From: Lycorma delicatula
Lineage: Eukaryota; Arthropoda; Insecta; Hemiptera; Fulgoridae
Reading direction: 5' to 3'
DNA length: 64,000 nucleotides
Assembly: GCF_047948215.1 (NCBI RefSeq)
Contig: NC_134458.1
Coordinates: 140,534,036-140,598,035, forward strand
Position numbers and translations under genes: made by a program. A model generated the notes under the pieces. That model saw only the letters and a program-made list of their open reading frames with translations, did no database searches and was not told the DNA's origin. This document shows positions 29,852 through 43,374 of this stretch, piece by piece. The first letter of the stretch is position 1, and the number at the start of each line of letters is the position of its first letter.

Positions 29852-30499
29852 ATAAATCAGTTTATTGATAATAATTTTGGAAACAAGTAGACGTATTTTA
29901 AGATAATATCAATATGTAGATGTATTTTAAGATTATACTGAACAACATAACAGGTCTTCTGTATAAACACGTGTGTATATTCTGTCCAAACAACAAAAAA
30001 TCATAATCATACCTTCAGAAGCATAATGCTGCTGTAGAAATTCTGTACTTTTACCAAAGGCAAATATATAAGACAGAACAAAATGGTTTTGCTTTGTGGC
30101 TAAGTAAACATAATATGCAGAAAAAAATGTGAATTACTCAAGTTAGAGAATCAGGATATTTATTTTTAAGAAGCTGTACGCCATTTCCAAAGTATTTTAG
30201 TCACGTCCAATTTTTCAAATAACAAGGTTCATAAAATGTAATTTTGTTGTAAATGTTGACTGCATTCACAACTAACAAAACAGAATGAACCAACCAGTTC
30301 ATGTGGCGCACAAAAGATAGTATCACCAAAGTATCTGGAAGATAGTAAGTTCCTTTTGGAGTACTGACATGTGATAAAAAGCAGCAAGACTGCCAAAAAG
30401 CTTAGATGGACTCCTTCAGAAGTGAAGAAAGAACCATGATTAGTTGCTCAACTTTTGTTCTGGGTCAAAGTAAAACCAGTCTTGTACTTCTAGATAGGA
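29852..30499. other. no gene seen
   Basis: Slightly less AT-rich towards the right, possibly the 5' part of the LINE relic that follows. No motif is recognised. Confidence 0.4.
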
Positions 30500-31060
30500 T
30501 GCATCCTATCACCTAAATGCAAGTTGATAGAGTATACAAGAATATCCACAGAGATGTCTACATTTCTGGGTATTCTATTTCCTCTCAGGCCAATGAGCAT
30601 GGCTCCAACAATTTATCATCAGGCTTTAGCTCCTTATATGATGAAAAGTTGAGTAATCCGAATAAAATGGATTAGGTTTCCAGTTTCCAAGATGACATCA
30701 GGTACTGATGGAAGACTGATAGTTCGGATGCTTCTAAAACACAGGAATCTAGATGAAGTTAGCAGTTATCAGTCAATCAGTCTCTTGCTGCTCTTGACAG
30801 GTTTCTTGAGCAGTTGTGATTGAGGAAAGATGAAGGAACACATTGATAAGAGCAATATTCAAAACTGTGCAATACCTACACTGAATAACAATTGAGATTC
30901 AGAAACAAACATTTTTTTTCTATCCTTCCCAGCTTGTCTTACCTTTGTTTTCATAACTTCCAACTGGGGGGAAAAACTGGAAAGCATTTTCCATACAATC
31001 AAACAGATGTGTTTTCCTGCCAGATAAGAGTATATACCTTTGGGAAGGTGGTGGAACAAT
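30500..31060 (+). pseudogene. Jockey-like LINE reverse transcriptase relic
   Basis: On the plus strand near 30736 the frame reads KHRNLDEVSSYQSISLLLLL then TGFLSS. The family block K-P-G-K-x-(4-6)-S-Y-R-P-I-S-L-L-x-x-L-S-K is the start of the reverse transcriptase in Jockey/CR1-type LINEs. Shifted frames continue with KEHIDKSNI and LNNN-stop-DSETNIFF, which line up with the following I-P-x-x-Q-F-G-F-R region. Many stops; catalytic Asp boxes are not seen. Confidence 0.5.
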
Positions 31061-32559
31061 AAATTAATAACAGAATATTTATTTTTTTAAAAACTTCCAC
31101 TCATGGTACTAACTTAATCTTGAATAACATGTACAGTAATTGTCAGTGCTAAAACACATAATTTGGATGTAAGAAACAGGAGTTGCAATAATATGTATAC
31201 ACTATTATCAACTTAAAAGCTGGTTAAACTCTGAAAGTACCTTTATCAGATGTTAGTACTCAATAGGTTTACTAGGCAAATGGTTATAATGTAAGGTTTG
31301 GTTGATCTTTGTAAACATTTCCATCAGTTGTTATACAGGTGAAAGCAATAACAAAGTTCACTAAGCTAGGAATTAAATCGGCATTAATTAGATAAAATTA
31401 TTTAAACAGATTTAATTTAGCTCAACATCCAACAACTACAGTCATCAGTCAGTAATATAGAGATTAGTTCTATTTAGAGTCAAATAACAGTAAACAAAGT
31501 AATAAGCAAACATAACTTATTTGAAGCTGGAAATGGGTGACATTTGAATGGAGTTTTAATGAAATGAAAAAAACCTAAAAAATCACAATTTTAGTAATGT
31601 AATATAAAATAATTTCACGTTTTCCAAAGTTTTCTTTAACTCTCACTATTTTATGGGAGGGAAACGGAAGAAAGGGTAACAAGTTGTGTATGCTTCCTGA
31701 TGAAAGAATTAATCTATGTTAATTTGAATTAAATACCTTGAGAATGTATATTGTATACATTTTTAATTTATATGTCTATCAACAGATAGTTTTTATAATT
31801 CAAAATTATTGAAAATTACATACTAAATAGTTTTCTAATTCTTGGAAAACCAGTTACAGGTTTTTTTTAATTTTCCATCATTATTTTGGCTTCTAATAAG
31901 TACATTTATAGATCATAAAAAGTTAAACAAATTTTTGCAGTTTTTAAACTAGTTGCATGCTTTTGATTACATTTAGTAACAAATAATTAATAGCTGATGC
32001 AACTTAAAAATAAATAAATAGAATAATAAAAACTTTAATATTTAATGGTAAATGGTTCAAATTCAGTGATGTTTTGCATTAATGTAAAGTCATCACTGAT
32101 AAATTAAAAAATTTGAATCATTAATTGCTGAAATAAATTTTTTTGCGACCAGACATACAATGCAAACTGTTATATCTGCATTTAGATTGACAGTGCAGTA
32201 CCAGTTTTTTTCTTACTGGAAAGAAAATACATAAAAACTAATATATAGGAAACTAAAAAATTATGTTTGTAAGTATAGATTTTATTTCAGTAAGGTTTCA
32301 TCCAACTTAATATTAATGCTTTTTTTTTCAAAAACATAAGCTATTACTGGAACAATCAGATTTAAAAAACGAGATTATCTCAGAGTTTAGCAGTAAACTT
32401 GTAACAATACCGGAGATTATTTCTAAACCAAATAATAACGTATTAGCGACATTACAAAAGTTAATACAGAAATAAGGCTCAGTGTCACGATGAGAAATTT
32501 AGTTTTCTCAAATAAATAAATATTTAGTTTTTACAAATAAATATTAAATAATTATTCGA
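31061..32559. other. no gene seen
   Basis: AT-rich, no exon, RNA gene or mobile element recognised on either strand. Confidence 0.5.
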
Positions 32560-32960
32560 ATATTGCAAAGATTGGTAGAGCTGGACTACAGCTCTTGTTG
32601 TCTGCTAAGCTGCGAGGGTTTAGGTCAGCGGGAGAAATAAATAGTATTTAAAGGGTAAAAAAGAGACTGTAGGACTCCAACTTGATCGCCCAGTGAATCG
32701 GGAGAGGGTGCGTTAGCCCGTGCAAGCTACGCCATCTCCCGGACCATCGAAGCGAAAATTTTGTTTTACATAAGCCGCGAAAAATCCTAAAATAAAATAA
32801 TTATATTTTAATAAAGTCGTGTTTGTGTGTATGAGTAAGACAATCTGACTGGAGGATATTCCTGATCAATGTAGCCGCTGCACCGGGTGGCGACGGGAGG
32901 TACTCAACAAACCAGTGCACCGGGATTCCACTCAGTTAAATTTTTCAGTAATTGAAAATA
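32560..32960. other. GC-richer segment, unresolved repeat
   Basis: Two GC-rich blocks stand out. At 32698-32742, CGGGAGAGGGTGCG is followed by CGCCATCTCCCGG, giving an imperfect stem. At 32876-32938, TGCACCGGG occurs twice. No ORF crosses them. They could belong to an LTR or SINE, but no family is recognised. Confidence 0.35.
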
Positions 32961-33149
32961 TTCAAAAAATGATGTGTCACGGCGCATTTTTGACTGAAAA
33001 AATGCTGTATACTTTAGCACTCCTCTACGGATAGGAAGCATATACACCAAATTTTAAAAGTTATATAAATAACCATACTTTGCACGGATCATGTATCAAA
33101 GACCCAAAAAAAAAGTATTATTTTTAATAAGAGAATTTATTATTAGGGT

Positions 33150-33400
33150 TTTTTGGGTGTTTTACTTTTATCGCACGGATCTACTTCTGTATATCTTGAA
33201 AACAATATGACCGATTATGAAAATTCAAACGGATTCTTAATATGAATCAGCTAAGGTATACTGTATAAACTACCCATAATTCGCACAGATCAATAAATAC
33301 AGTTCTGTATATCTCGGGAAAGATATGACAGAATTTGAAAATTCAAACGGAATTGTTCTCATAAATGTAGCTAAAACATGGGTAATGACAGAAAAGTATT
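33150..33400. repeat. diverged tandem duplication, unit about 130 bp
   Basis: CGCACGGATCTACTTCTGTA and following TATCTTGAAAACAATATGAC (from 33173) recurs as CGCACAGATC...TTCTGTATATCTCGGGAAAG (from 33282). Both copies are followed by GAAAATTCAAACGGA. A weaker third match, TTTGCACGGATCATGTATC, starts at 33077. This is probably part of an interspersed repeat. Confidence 0.6.
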
Positions 33401-34379
33401 GGAGTCGTCTACAAGCAGGAGGAATTAAATTTAAAAAAAAACATAATGCGAATAACAAGGAGAGAAAGAAGGAATATAAAATTAAGGTAGGAATTGGGAG
33501 TAAATAGTGTAAGAGAGAGAAATAGAAGGAATCAAATATGATAATTTGGGTACTCAGGAATGGCTCATGATACGAGAATCTTATCATGGCTCGTAAAATC
33601 TCGAGACAAATGGAAAGATGCAAGATCCAAGAAAATATGGAAGATGGAAAGTCAGTGTAAGAAGAGTGATAGAAAGTAGAAGTGGTAATTATGAGGAAAT
33701 AGAGAGGGAGTGATTGAGGATGAACGAGAGTGCAAGAGGCTTAGTCAAAACCCAGACCCCGAAAACTAAAGGGGATTGGATAGGATGATATATCTTAAAA
33801 AACTTCAACTAAAAATTCTTTTCCATTTCTAGTTTGGCCTAAGCACTGAATGGTTTGACAGATTCAAATATATCGCATTGTTCAACACTGGCTTGTGAAA
33901 TCATGAACGTCTACATTTTTTTTCTTTGAAGAATGAACTTCCATGATTTTTTTTTGTTATGATCACCACATAAGCTTGAAGTTTATTTGAGATAGTGTGA
34001 AATGCAAATTTTTTAGCTTATGAAAAATGCCAAGCCTTGTCGGGAATCAATCATTATTTCCGTCTAACGATTCCATTCAAAGATAAAATTGTGTAAAACT
34101 ACATTTATTGACCAAAAGAGAGAGATTGTATCATCTTTATAACCTTAATTTTGAATTTTTTTATTATGGTTCTTTTTCCCCTGGCTTCGTTAAGAATTTT
34201 TTTAACTTTCTGAATCATTCATGAAGGGTTTTCTCTCCGCATTTTATTTTACAAACATATTTTTGTTATAAGTAGTAAAATTAGATTGATCGTTATTAAT
34301 TTTTTTTTTCTGGAAAGGGGGTTTAGAATATATATTTCTCTTTTATTTTCCTATTGTGTACACCGCAATCTGTTCAACT
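33401..34379. other. no gene seen
   Basis: A purine-rich stretch at 33440-33780 has an unusual composition, but no motif is recognised in any frame. Confidence 0.4.
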
Positions 34380-34690
34380 AGTGAACAATAAGCCAAACCC
34401 CCCTACGGACCAATGAGGTGAGGATGATGTATATGACATATAACTGAGGTGTACAAACTCAGGCCGACTATTCGTCGACTATTCATGTTATTAATTGTAC
34501 TCCGCCACCAAAGTACTCTGGTATCCACTGCCTACCAATCGAATAAATTGAATTGAATAATAATTGAATAGAATTCAATTCCGTTTAAAAGTAACTAACT
34601 TTTACTAGGATTTGAACCTCAGAACCTTCGACTTCGAAAATCAGCTGTTAAACAACAATGACGATTTAACCACTAAACCTAAAATGTATT
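34380..34690 (-). mobile_element. SINE (family 2), about 300 bp
   Basis: On the minus strand a tRNA-like head (A-box region TTTAGTGGTTAAATCG, B box GGTTCAAATCC at about 34606-34616) leads into TAGTAAAAGTTAGTTACTTT. A body follows with GTGGATACCAGAGTACTTTG then GTGGCGGAGTACAATTAATA and GTCGGCCTGAGTTTGTACAC. The same order of blocks occurs on the plus strand at 52853-53065, so this is one repeated family. Confidence 0.7.
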
Positions 34691-37600
34691 TAGTTATTTT
34701 TTTGTGTAGCACTACAATTTTAAGAATATAAAAAATGATTTGTTTCCTTTAATTTTGTGAATTTATTAATTTTATTTTTACATACAAATTTACATTTATA
34801 TCTTTTCATAATACAATTATTTTCAGCCTTTTCATCTATCCTTTCATCGCAATGTGGTTACAAAATTTTTCATTCGACTAACATTAAGGCAAAGCCCTTA
34901 AGTTTAAGGGCTTTAAAATAAGAATTTTATATGGGAAACATTTCACTTAGATACACCCATATTTTAAATGAAGATAAAAATTAATAATGTTTTAATTAAA
35001 ATAAAAAACATAACCGGCTTTATAAAAATGTATAAAAAAAATTAAAAAATTACATATTTCTCCAATTTTTTAAATTTTTAAGTCAGCGCCAAATGAATAT
35101 TTGATTAGTTATTAGAAATTTGTTTATGATTTGGCGAAACTTTAAAAAAAATCAAATCTTAGAATTTGAAAAAGTATTTTTTTTCATTTTATTTAAAAAA
35201 ATATAAGAAACAAAAAAAATATTTGTACTATTACTTAAAATGTTTGATTTATAGGACAAAGCCGTGGGAAATGGAAAATGCCACCAATCTTTTAATAGAT
35301 TATTAAATTCCATTCATACATTAGAATACTTTTTTATACAATGGATTTTATTCACTAATTTTGACAGTAATCAATAAAAAAATTAAATTAGAAACAAGTA
35401 TTGATTTACTTATTATCTAAACTATCACTTGAAAAAGTATTATTTTAAGATGAAGTAGCCAAAGTATTTTTTTTTTAGTGCGATTTTTAAATTCAGCGTT
35501 AGTGTTACTTTTACAATTTTATTTAATTTTACACGTTTTTGTTTTAATTTTAAGTATTTATACGTATATAACAAAAGATAACTATAAGAAAAATTATCTG
35601 TTCACACAATATTTCCGTTGCTACTGCTGCTGCAAAGTGCTCTGAATCACATTACAAAGTAAAACAATAATTTCTTTATTCTTCTTCAAATTTCGACTTG
35701 TGAAGTTAGTACTAAATTCTTCATTTTGAGCTAACTCTAAAAGTTAAAAGTTTTTTATTTTTGGATAATTAAATCACCCATTATCAAGCTTATAGCTTAA
35801 GTACAGTAATATGCAATTGATATTTTGTAACATAAGAAAAAATAGTCTTTCCAGGATTTTATTTCGGAATCTTTCGGATGGAATACTGGAATGATACCAG
35901 TCCACCACGAAAATTGGCGTAGTATATTAAAATTTTTTTCCATTAAAGAAGTATTATCGTATTTTGTATTTTGGTTTCTTTTTTAAATTGATTTTATTTT
36001 TATTTAAAATATGGATGTATCTGTAAAAAAAACACTGACCGTGTAAAAAACAATTATTCTCAAGAAACTTCATAAAAATAAGAGATGGTATTCAAAAACA
36101 TAAAACTGTTACTACATGTCAAGAGGTACAGTTCTCTGGAATGAGGATTTATATTACAAACATTTATATCAGAATAGATATTAAAATATATCTTACTGTG
36201 ATATATATATTAGGATGCATGTTAGAACAGTGGTTACCAATTTTTTTTTATTCTCTGCGCCCTTGCTGAAAACAGATTTTCCCAAGGGGCCCTATGTCAA
36301 ATTCTAGCAATTAAATTTTGTGTATTAGCCACAATTTTTTACAAGGGTTAGATAAAAATAAATAAAATACGTTTAAGATCATAAAAAACGTAATTGAACA
36401 AATTAAACTAGTTATAATAATAGGATGGATGAGCCTGTTGATAAAAATCATTTATAAACATTGTATTGCTTATGATGTACTATGACATACATGTGCTCAA
36501 CTATAAATACTTTTTCGGTTTCAGCTATGGCGAATATCTCTCCTTTCTGGAATCACCCGTGAAACATTTTACAATAACTTCTTTTTTTTATGACAAATGT
36601 AACAAACAAAATTACGTCCAGTTAGAATTAAATTTCAAACCACGTTCACACTCAATAATGAGAGAATGGAAGTAAACAAGTAAACATTATGAACTGAAGG
36701 TGTAGACTTTTTTAAAAAAATACCAACAAAAGCTAAGTACCATTTGTACAAAGCTAATTCACAAAATTTTAATATTAATAATTATCAGGAATAACAGATC
36801 GCTTTTCCAGCAATCAGTATTCGCTGTAAATCATCGGTCGTTTGACTCCTAAAAATGTCCGTTTGAAGTACGAAAGGTTTTCGTAAAAAAGAGCCGGTCG
36901 ACATTCTCAGACATTCAGTCTAGTCCATTACTACTAGTTCATTATTCATCCGTTCCTTTTTTTGTGCTCGATGACAACATGGAAATTTTTCATCTTTCGT
37001 TAGATGTTTTCTTTTAAAAATTACTTACGAAGTAATCGTTTCCTCTCCGAAAGTATTGTCAGTATCACTGGGCAACGTTGTTTTTCAATACTGGCATTTC
37101 GTATCCGAACACTTTTTACATCTACACATTCAACTGTGATCAATGGCATTTCGTAAATCTTTTTTTTTGTCATATTTTGAAATTTTGTAATTTATAATTG
37201 TTTGCTTCTAGTAACTTCTGTGCGTTGTTTGAAACATTTAAAATCCCATCAAATATAATTAAAATCACGAATTAGCACCCACACTTTTGCTTTAACATTT
37301 TCCTTTAACAGAACTATTTGTTTAACTAGAATAATCTTATTCAAATAAACTGTACTTTATATATACTCGTAGATAACAAATTTATTACATGAAATAGAAC
37401 TAACGATTATACAATCATCGAACTCAAACCATATTTATTTTAAATTGCAGTCAGTGAAGTTTATTAATGATGGAATTTATAAAATGGCAACTTAGTAATA
37501 CCACTCAATTTTAAATAATATAACCGCAATTAGATACGGAAGGTATGTGGGACTAAGTACTGACAAGGTAAGTAATTTGGAAGAATTAAAACTAGTCGGA

Positions 37601-37993
37601 TGATATACTGCATCCCGAAAAAACATCTCATAAAACAATACCACACTGTAGGTATACCGTCTTATAGAATTTTAGTTTAAAGGACACTTTAAAGTTTGAT
37701 TAATTTAACAATCTATAACCTTTCGATGACATTAGTAAATTTTACTATTTACAAGTAAATTGAATGAAACCAGGAAATACAATAAAACAAAATAGTTACA
37801 TCCCACCATTTATTATTGATTAAATTGATAATTACATACGTGTTAATAAGATAAATATATAAGTGCTTGTAATGTTTAATTTATTACAGCGTTTATAATG
37901 AAACAATCTTTTATTAATTCCAAAGAGAAAAATTATACTAACATGTATTATTTTCATATGCATAATGTGAATCTTACTCTAATCATCATCTTT
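34691..37993. other. no gene seen
   Basis: Mostly AT-rich. A less AT-rich block at about 36790-37130 lacks any long ORF. It holds ACATTCAGTCTAGTCC with a TCAGT initiator-like core, but no adjacent first exon was recognised, so I make no promoter call. Confidence 0.4.
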
Positions 37994-38164
37994 TTAATTC
38001 TTTGGTGCTATTTCCACTTCAACGTTAATGCACGATTCTAGAACCAGTCGATTCCTTTTTAAAGAATAAAATAGAATATCACTTGTTAGATTACCATATG
38101 GAAGTACTGGAAGTTTAAAGGCTTCATTAAAATCTATCGTGTAATTATTTATTTTGTATGTTCC
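37994..38164 (-). CDS. DUF1091 gene exon 4 (terminal)
   Basis: 171 bp including the TAA at 37994. The acceptor TTTTTGCAG lies just above 38164. It encodes [39 protein letters not shown] and the last Cys in [15 protein letters not shown]. Confidence 0.87.
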   Translation of the reverse strand, partial: GTYKINNYTIDFNEAFKLPVLPYGNLTSDILFYSLKRNRLVLESCINVEVEIAPKN

Positions 38165-41100
38165 CTGCAAAAACAAAAAATGTAATCATTATAAATATTT
38201 TGAAGCTATCAGGCTATAGATTAAGTGCCTTAAATATTAGTATGTAAATTAATAGGAATATATTTTTAAATTATTTTTCTTGCTGTAAAGCTAATTGTAC
38301 TTTCACAAATTATTTAAAGTATGTTTTAAATATTGACATGTTTTGAAATAATTCCTAACAGTAAAATTAAACTGTTAAAGTTATAAACAGACTAATGATA
38401 ATAGTAAATACTGGAAACTGACCGAAAACAAATTAGTATTCAATTTATTAACATCATCTGCTGCTTAGGTAGCTTATAAGTGAAGACCCGTAATAAATTC
38501 CTACAAATACTTAAAATAAAAAACTAATAACTAATATTTATAATAGTAATATATTTATTAATAGTAATATATTTATAATAGTATAAAAGATTGGAGCACG
38601 AATTAAATCAACTAAACCAGTACCCGATAAAGTAATCGGCTACTGGCTTAAAACATTTATGCCCATTAAAATCTTGTTCATGGATGGAGATATCTCTTTG
38701 ACTGGTTAAAGGTTCATGAAGCCTTTGTTCTTTCCCATAACTTTTATCTGTCCAATGTATAATAGACAAGTGATGTGCTAAGCTATAATAGGCAGTGTGG
38801 AAAGTTTTAAAAAATGTAGGTATTTTTAGATTAAATTTATACCACCTATTGGCATTGCACCTCATCCTTTTGGATTACCTAATTGGATAATCTCAAAAAC
38901 TACTCCTAGAATCTGCTAATAATACTCAATAACTACAAATTAATATATTATTAAAATTAAGGATGGAATGAAGTGATAAGCACTAGCTAAATCAGGTGGT
39001 CACCATCCTATTATCATAACAATAGGTCTCTAGTTTACTTATTTACTTAGTAGACTAGACTACTTAGTAAACTAGAGACCTATTGTTATAATATTGTAAT
39101 AATAATAATAACAATTATTATTACGAGTATTATTGTTATATATAATTTTACCTTTGGATAGAGGAGTTCAGGTATAAACTCCTCTATCAGGATTCACGAT
39201 TACATTTCAATAATCCGAACTATCACTTGAGCTGCTTTCTTGCTTTTCCAACAAATACCCACACATCATTATTGTTAAATGTTTTGCTTATAAAAGGGTC
39301 TAACTTTAAAGAGAGATGAAATTTCTCAGTATAAATATATCAGTTGAAAGCCATCACAAACTCATATCACAATGCTTTTCCAGGCATTTAGAGGTAACGA
39401 AAGGTTAATTTCCCTGAAGTTTGAGAATGAATCCCTCAAAAACAATTATAGTTCACTTATCCTAGTTTACTAGAATACAATATATTGGCCATTATAACAA
39501 ACCCTTGAGATATGGGATTAATTTTTCATGTTTTGATAGATCATGATTCGCATATAAAAATGTTCACGGGGTTAAAAATCACCTTTGGTTAAGTGTGCCA
39601 AATGCCTATTAATATGCCAAGTGAACATACGTAATGAGAGCTTGAAAACTCTTCTTTAGTGTAACATAGAATAAACCAATGGAATAGAAAGCAATAACAT
39701 CAACTACATCTTGCCTGGCTGAAATATTTTCCGACCTTAAGATGCTCTTCAAATACCTTAAATCCCTTCCATTCACAATATTAAATAGCACCTCACTGAG
39801 AGAATCATTTGATAACTATCTGAGCAGAAGACATAATGCTCTTTAAGATCATGTTACACAACATGTGAGGCACCAAGAAGAAAAGCCTCAAGTTTCATAA
39901 GTTATTGTCGTAAAAGATTAATTTAGTATTAAGAAGTACATCAACTTATTTATGGAATATGATTATTAGTGAGGTATGAATAATCAGTAAAAATATGAAA
40001 TTAAAAACTAAATGCAAAGTATTATAAAGACCAGAGAGGCGAAAAAAATGTATTCACCGTTTGTAAGTACAGAGTGTCCCATATAAAACGCAACCCAACC
40101 TTATATTGGTAGGTATTGAAATAATAAAAAGGCATGTGTAAATGTAATTTTTATTATTACCATCCATTACCTTACATTTAGAGTAAATGTTGGAAGTGGC
40201 CGCCATCTTCTTGAATACAAGCTTCAATTCTTTTTACAGCGTTTCTTACAAATTTTTTCAAAGTTTGTGGCTGGATATTTAATACAGCTTGTTCAATATT
40301 GACTTTCAATTGTTCAAGTATTCGTGGTTTGTTGCTGTAGGCTTTATCTTTGAGGTAACCCCATAGAAAAAAATCCGCCGCACTCAAATCTGGAGATCTT
40401 GGTGACCACAAGCCTCGACCGATAACACGATTACCAAAGAATTCCTCAACGAAATCAGAAGTTGAACCTGCGTAGTGCGATGTCACACCGTCATGTTGTA
40501 GCCAGCGGTGTCTGTCTTCCTCTTCCAAGAGTGCAATGAACTGAAATAAAATATCCTGATATCGTTCTGCATTAATGGTGTACTCGAAAAAAATAGGGCC
40601 AATTATTTTCTTCCGCGATATCGCGCACCACACGCCCGACTTCTGCGAGTGTAATTGTTTTTCGTGATAAACGTGGGGATTTTCAGCACTCCAAATTATA
40701 CTGTTTTGGCTGTTTATGTAGCCATCAAAATGAAACCGTGCTTCATCTGTGAAAATAATGAATCCATAACAATTCCCTCACGCAGAAATCGACGGAACCA
40801 TTGACAATATTGCAGCCGTTTTTCTTTGTCGGGCTCAAGAAGTTGATGAACCGTTTGAATGAGATAAGATCGTAATTGTAATTGTTTGGTCGCCCGATGA
40901 ACAGTTGATTTAGACATATTAATTTCAGCAGACAAATGTCTGATCGATTTATTTGGCGAGGCGAGTAATCGGTCTTTGATTTCAGTGACTGTATCTGTAT
41001 TCAACACTGACGCAGATCTTTTGTGTTCCTTGTTATTAACAGAACCAGTCTCTCTAAATTTTACAACAAACCTTAATACTGATGTTTTGTTAGGAGCTGG

Positions 41101-43339
41101 TTTATCTGAGTACTTATGGCGAAACAAATCTTGCACTGCAACTACTTATTTCGTACTGAAGTATGACTCAACAATGAAAACACGTTCATCTAGCGAAAAC
41201 ACCATCTTGTATCTAGCAATACACTTAACGTTATGTTTGCGTTGTTGTTAGTATCGGTAGTATTCTACTGCGTCGCCGCGATGTTCAGATGTTGGACGAG
41301 TACATTTCAGTAACGAGTAGGAGAGTAAGCTTGACTTTTGAAATTTCATGGATGAGTAATTGATGGGTTGCGTTTTATATGGGACACCCAGTATATCTAA
41401 ACAAAAAGACTTACACTCACTAATCTAATGTGTAGTGTAGTGTATTAAATTTTTCGTGATAGGCAAACCTGGCAATTTATGCCGCACATGCACAGGTGGT
41501 TGCTGGTGGAACGAGCCAGTCATATTAGCCAGTACAACAGAAGACAGTCGAGTAGCAACAGTGACTGAGGTTCGCTTATTGTTTGTTGAACACAAGGCTG
41601 TGCGAAGTGGTACTGGAAGTACGAGAACATTCATGAGGTACAACGGCAGTGGCAGAAAGAGTTTGGAACAAAGAAAGATCCGGCTGACCACGAACAGCTA
41701 CAAGTTCACCATTGAGTGCTGTGGTGTTGCATCATTTCACCTGATTACCACAAAAATCAGTGAACCAGGGAATGCGCAAAAGTGGGATTGGCTGGTCTAG
41801 TGTAAGATGCATTCTGAAGAGTGCAAAGTGGAAAGTGTACATTGTGTATAGCAGTGACTGCTAGATGCAATGAATGAGGACGACCCAGATCGAAGGATGG
41901 AGTACTATGAATGGTTTCAGCACATGGTTGGCAAGGATGAGGAATTTGTAGGGAAGTTTGTGTGAACTAATGAGCCACAATTCAAACTTAACGGTACTGT
42001 GAACAATTGTGTCTACTGGGCCCCTGAAAATTCCCACGCTCATGTGGACAGGGCAGTGAATCTACCAAGGGTTGCTGTGTGGTGTGGTCTATCATTACGT
42101 GGTTTGATCGGTTCTTCTTCTTGATGATACTGTAACTGGTGAGGTGTATCTTGATATGCTTCTGACAAGGATCTTACCTGCCATCCAAACGTGTATGGTG
42201 ATGAATGTTTTTACGTACAACATGATGAAGCCTCATCTCACTACCATTGAGATGTCAGGTTGTCCTCAATAAAACTTTACCTGGACAGTGGGTGGGTCAA
42301 AGAGGTGCTGTTGAGTACCAACCTCAGTCTCCTGATTTGACACCTCTGGAGGACCGTCAAGAATGACGTGTATCAACAAAAACCAGCAAAAATCAACAAG
42401 CTACGTGAAAAAATTGTAGAGTCATGTGCTGCCATTACGCCAGATACACTTAACAGCCATAGTTTGGTGTGCAGTTGGTGCCATGGACATTGTATAGAAG
42501 CTGCTGGTGGTCTTTTTGAATACATGCCATAACCCTCTCTCAGTGCCAAAAATTGTCACTCAAGTCAAATTTGTCATGAGATATGGACTAGCAAACAGTG
42601 GGTAAATTTCTTTGGACCCTTCTGTATTTATTACATTAATTAAATTACAATAAATATTAATCTTCAAATTATTAAATTGATCATTCCAACTAGACAAAAA
42701 CCGTTTTGTTTCTTGGAGTAATAAATTATTCTATTATTGAGCACTTTTGTTCATAAAAGGCAATATATTATTACGCATCTCTAATTCTAAAGCTTAATTT
42801 AAAAAAAATATGTTAAATTTCAGACTACGTCACCTGCAGCTTAGGATGATTATTGCTATATGATATTTTTTATTCGGCTAATGAAAACCACATAAGGTGT
42901 GAAGCATTTTTTTCTATTCCTGAATGAATAATTTTTATGTGAATTTAGTGACATCTGAAAAGTCTTTGTTACAAAAATGGATTAATATTAAAATGAAATC
43001 ATCTGACTTAAAAGAAATATTATTAATGATTAAACTGATATTCCTTTTGATTACTTTCCTGCTATTTTTAAGAAATTTTTTTCAAAATTCAAGTAAAATT
43101 ATAAATCTACTACTTTAAGTTCTTGAACATAAGTAAAACCAGTCAAGTGAATGTTATCTTACCTTTTTAACAGGACATTTATAATCTTCACCAGCTGCCT
43201 TAAAAACATCCATAACAATGTTTTTAAATTGATGTCTTTCAATCGCATCACACATTTTCAATGTTACATCCAAAATGTTGATCCATTTATCTGCTCCTCC
43301 GTTTTTAAATTTTGCAATAGTTCTCACCTGTAGTTTAAA

Positions 43340-43374
<35 letters not shown>

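Larger units (their letters stand above)
38165..40031. other. DUF1091 intron 3 (left part): no gene, two hairpins
   Basis: Apart from the inverted repeats at 39016-39089 and 39157-39188, there is no recognised element. The minus frame 38608-38865 (85 codons) has no motif or splice context. Confidence 0.45.
40032..42624 (+). mobile_element. older Tc1/mariner-type element, split by a younger insertion
   Basis: The right end at 42624 reads, on the minus strand, CAGAAGGGTCCAAAGAAATT then TACCCACTGTTTGC. The left end at 40032 reads CAGAGAGGCGAAAAAAATGT then ATTCACCGTTTGTAAG. The two align well as degraded terminal inverted repeats. After removing the younger element (40070-41391 plus one TA) the older one is about 1270 bp, the usual size for this superfamily. 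A TA follows its right end; the left flank is degraded. The transposase relic between 41456 and 42530 is on the plus strand. Confidence 0.6.

Noticed and set aside
36790..37130. Promoter with TCAGT initiator
   Set aside because: No first exon could be found next to it on either strand, and the motif is too short to stand alone.
38608..38865. 85-codon minus-strand ORF in DUF1091 intron 3
   Set aside because: No motif, no signal peptide, no plausible splice sites linking it to the flanking exons, whose direct join is in phase.
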